64,000 nucleotides of DNA from Phocoena phocoena (taxonomy: Eukaryota; Chordata; Mammalia; Artiodactyla; Phocoenidae), in NCBI RefSeq assembly GCF_963924675.1, contig NC_089238.1, positions 38,830,879-38,894,878 on the forward strand, in the 5' to 3' direction. A program made the position numbers and the translations under genes. The notes beneath the pieces were generated by a model. The model ran no database searches. It was given only the letters and a program-made list of their open reading frames with translations, and had not been told where the DNA came from. How positions within the stretch are numbered: the first letter of the stretch is position 1; every line of letters starts with the position of its first letter. Of this stretch, positions 63,656 through 64,000 are shown in pieces.

Positions 63656-64000
63656 TGTTGGAAGTAGATGCACGTTGCAGGAAAAATGCATGCAACTCAT
63701 TGCACTGCCTGAAAATTTGGTGTGAAGTGGAAGAAACAAAATCCATAGCCCCCTACCCACTACAGCCATGGTTAAAATTTTAGCAAAAATTAGAACAAAC
63801 AGTATTTATTAATCACCTCACTCCCCATGTCCCACCATCAGAAATCATTCTTGCTAAATGACTAATTCTGTCCAGTCTTTCTTCTTTATACTGTTGAATC
63901 ACCCTTAGTATCTTCTCTAACCTTGGAGTTAGAGAAGACAAATAAACCTCAGGGTCAGTCCAGACTGTGCTTTTACTGAGAAGTCTGTTTTCCAATGCAG
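63656..64000. other. Unique DNA to the window end
   Basis: No gene or repeat recognised; short frames only. Confidence 0.42.

Noticed and set aside
1..64000. A novel multi-gene biological system
   Set aside because: The window is a transposon-rich, gene-free mammalian interval; no operon-like or clustered gene arrangement is present on either strand.

Overview
This is mammalian nuclear DNA, almost certainly from a whale, dolphin or porpoise. The main evidence is a set of 13 near-consensus copies of a tRNA-derived SINE that opens with GGGCTTCCCTGGTGGCGCAG and carries pol III box A/B-like sequence. This matches the CHR SINE family of cetaceans. Both a long form (about 285-300 bp) and a shortened form (about 205-215 bp) are present, which fits the full-length and deletion-type CHR subfamilies known in cetaceans. 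A 14th, older copy is at 43.5 kb. L1 3' ends of the cetartiodactyl type, plus MIR, L2, MER5, MER2 and MLT1 fossils shared by placental mammals, support this.

I find no protein-coding gene, exon, tRNA, rRNA or other RNA gene that the sequence can support. All open frames are short, and those with recognisable similarity are pieces of transposons: L1 ORF2 at 16.6-19.2 kb, SINE bodies and L2. The window is intergenic or deep intronic.

Layout. 0-9 kb: L2 and MLT1 relics, an old L1 and unique AT-rich DNA, ending in a pair of back-to-back hairpins at 8.87-8.93 kb. 9.4-10.6 kb: a repeat-free block rich in homeodomain-type ATTA cores. 10.6-16.5 kb: two SINEs, a degraded tetranucleotide tract, MIRs and an L2. 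16.6-20.9 kb: a 2.8 kb 5'-truncated L1 on the plus strand facing an older L1 on the minus strand, tail to tail. 21-28 kb: unique DNA, two old L1 pieces, SINEs, L2 and an LTR-like stretch. 28-36 kb: MER5, L2, MER2 and MIR relics, a 5'-inverted (twin-primed) L1 inside an L2, and several unique blocks. 37-50.3 kb: the SINE-rich part, with eight copies between 37.1 and 50.3 kb including two inserted at one target site. 51-64 kb: an L1 inside a MIR, an MLT1 inside an L2, a long TG tract, one more SINE and long unique blocks.

The functional candidates are the repeat-free, AT/ATTA-rich blocks (about 1.56-1.96, 9.46-10.6, 15.2-15.56, 29.9-30.6, 40.8-41.6, 46.5-47.2, 47.7-48.0, 49.2-49.7, 53.3-54.0 and 58.6-59.0 kb). 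They look like conserved non-coding elements or enhancers, but only a cross-species alignment can prove that. Repeat boundaries are read by eye against remembered consensus sequences and are approximate unless a target-site duplication (TSD) is cited.
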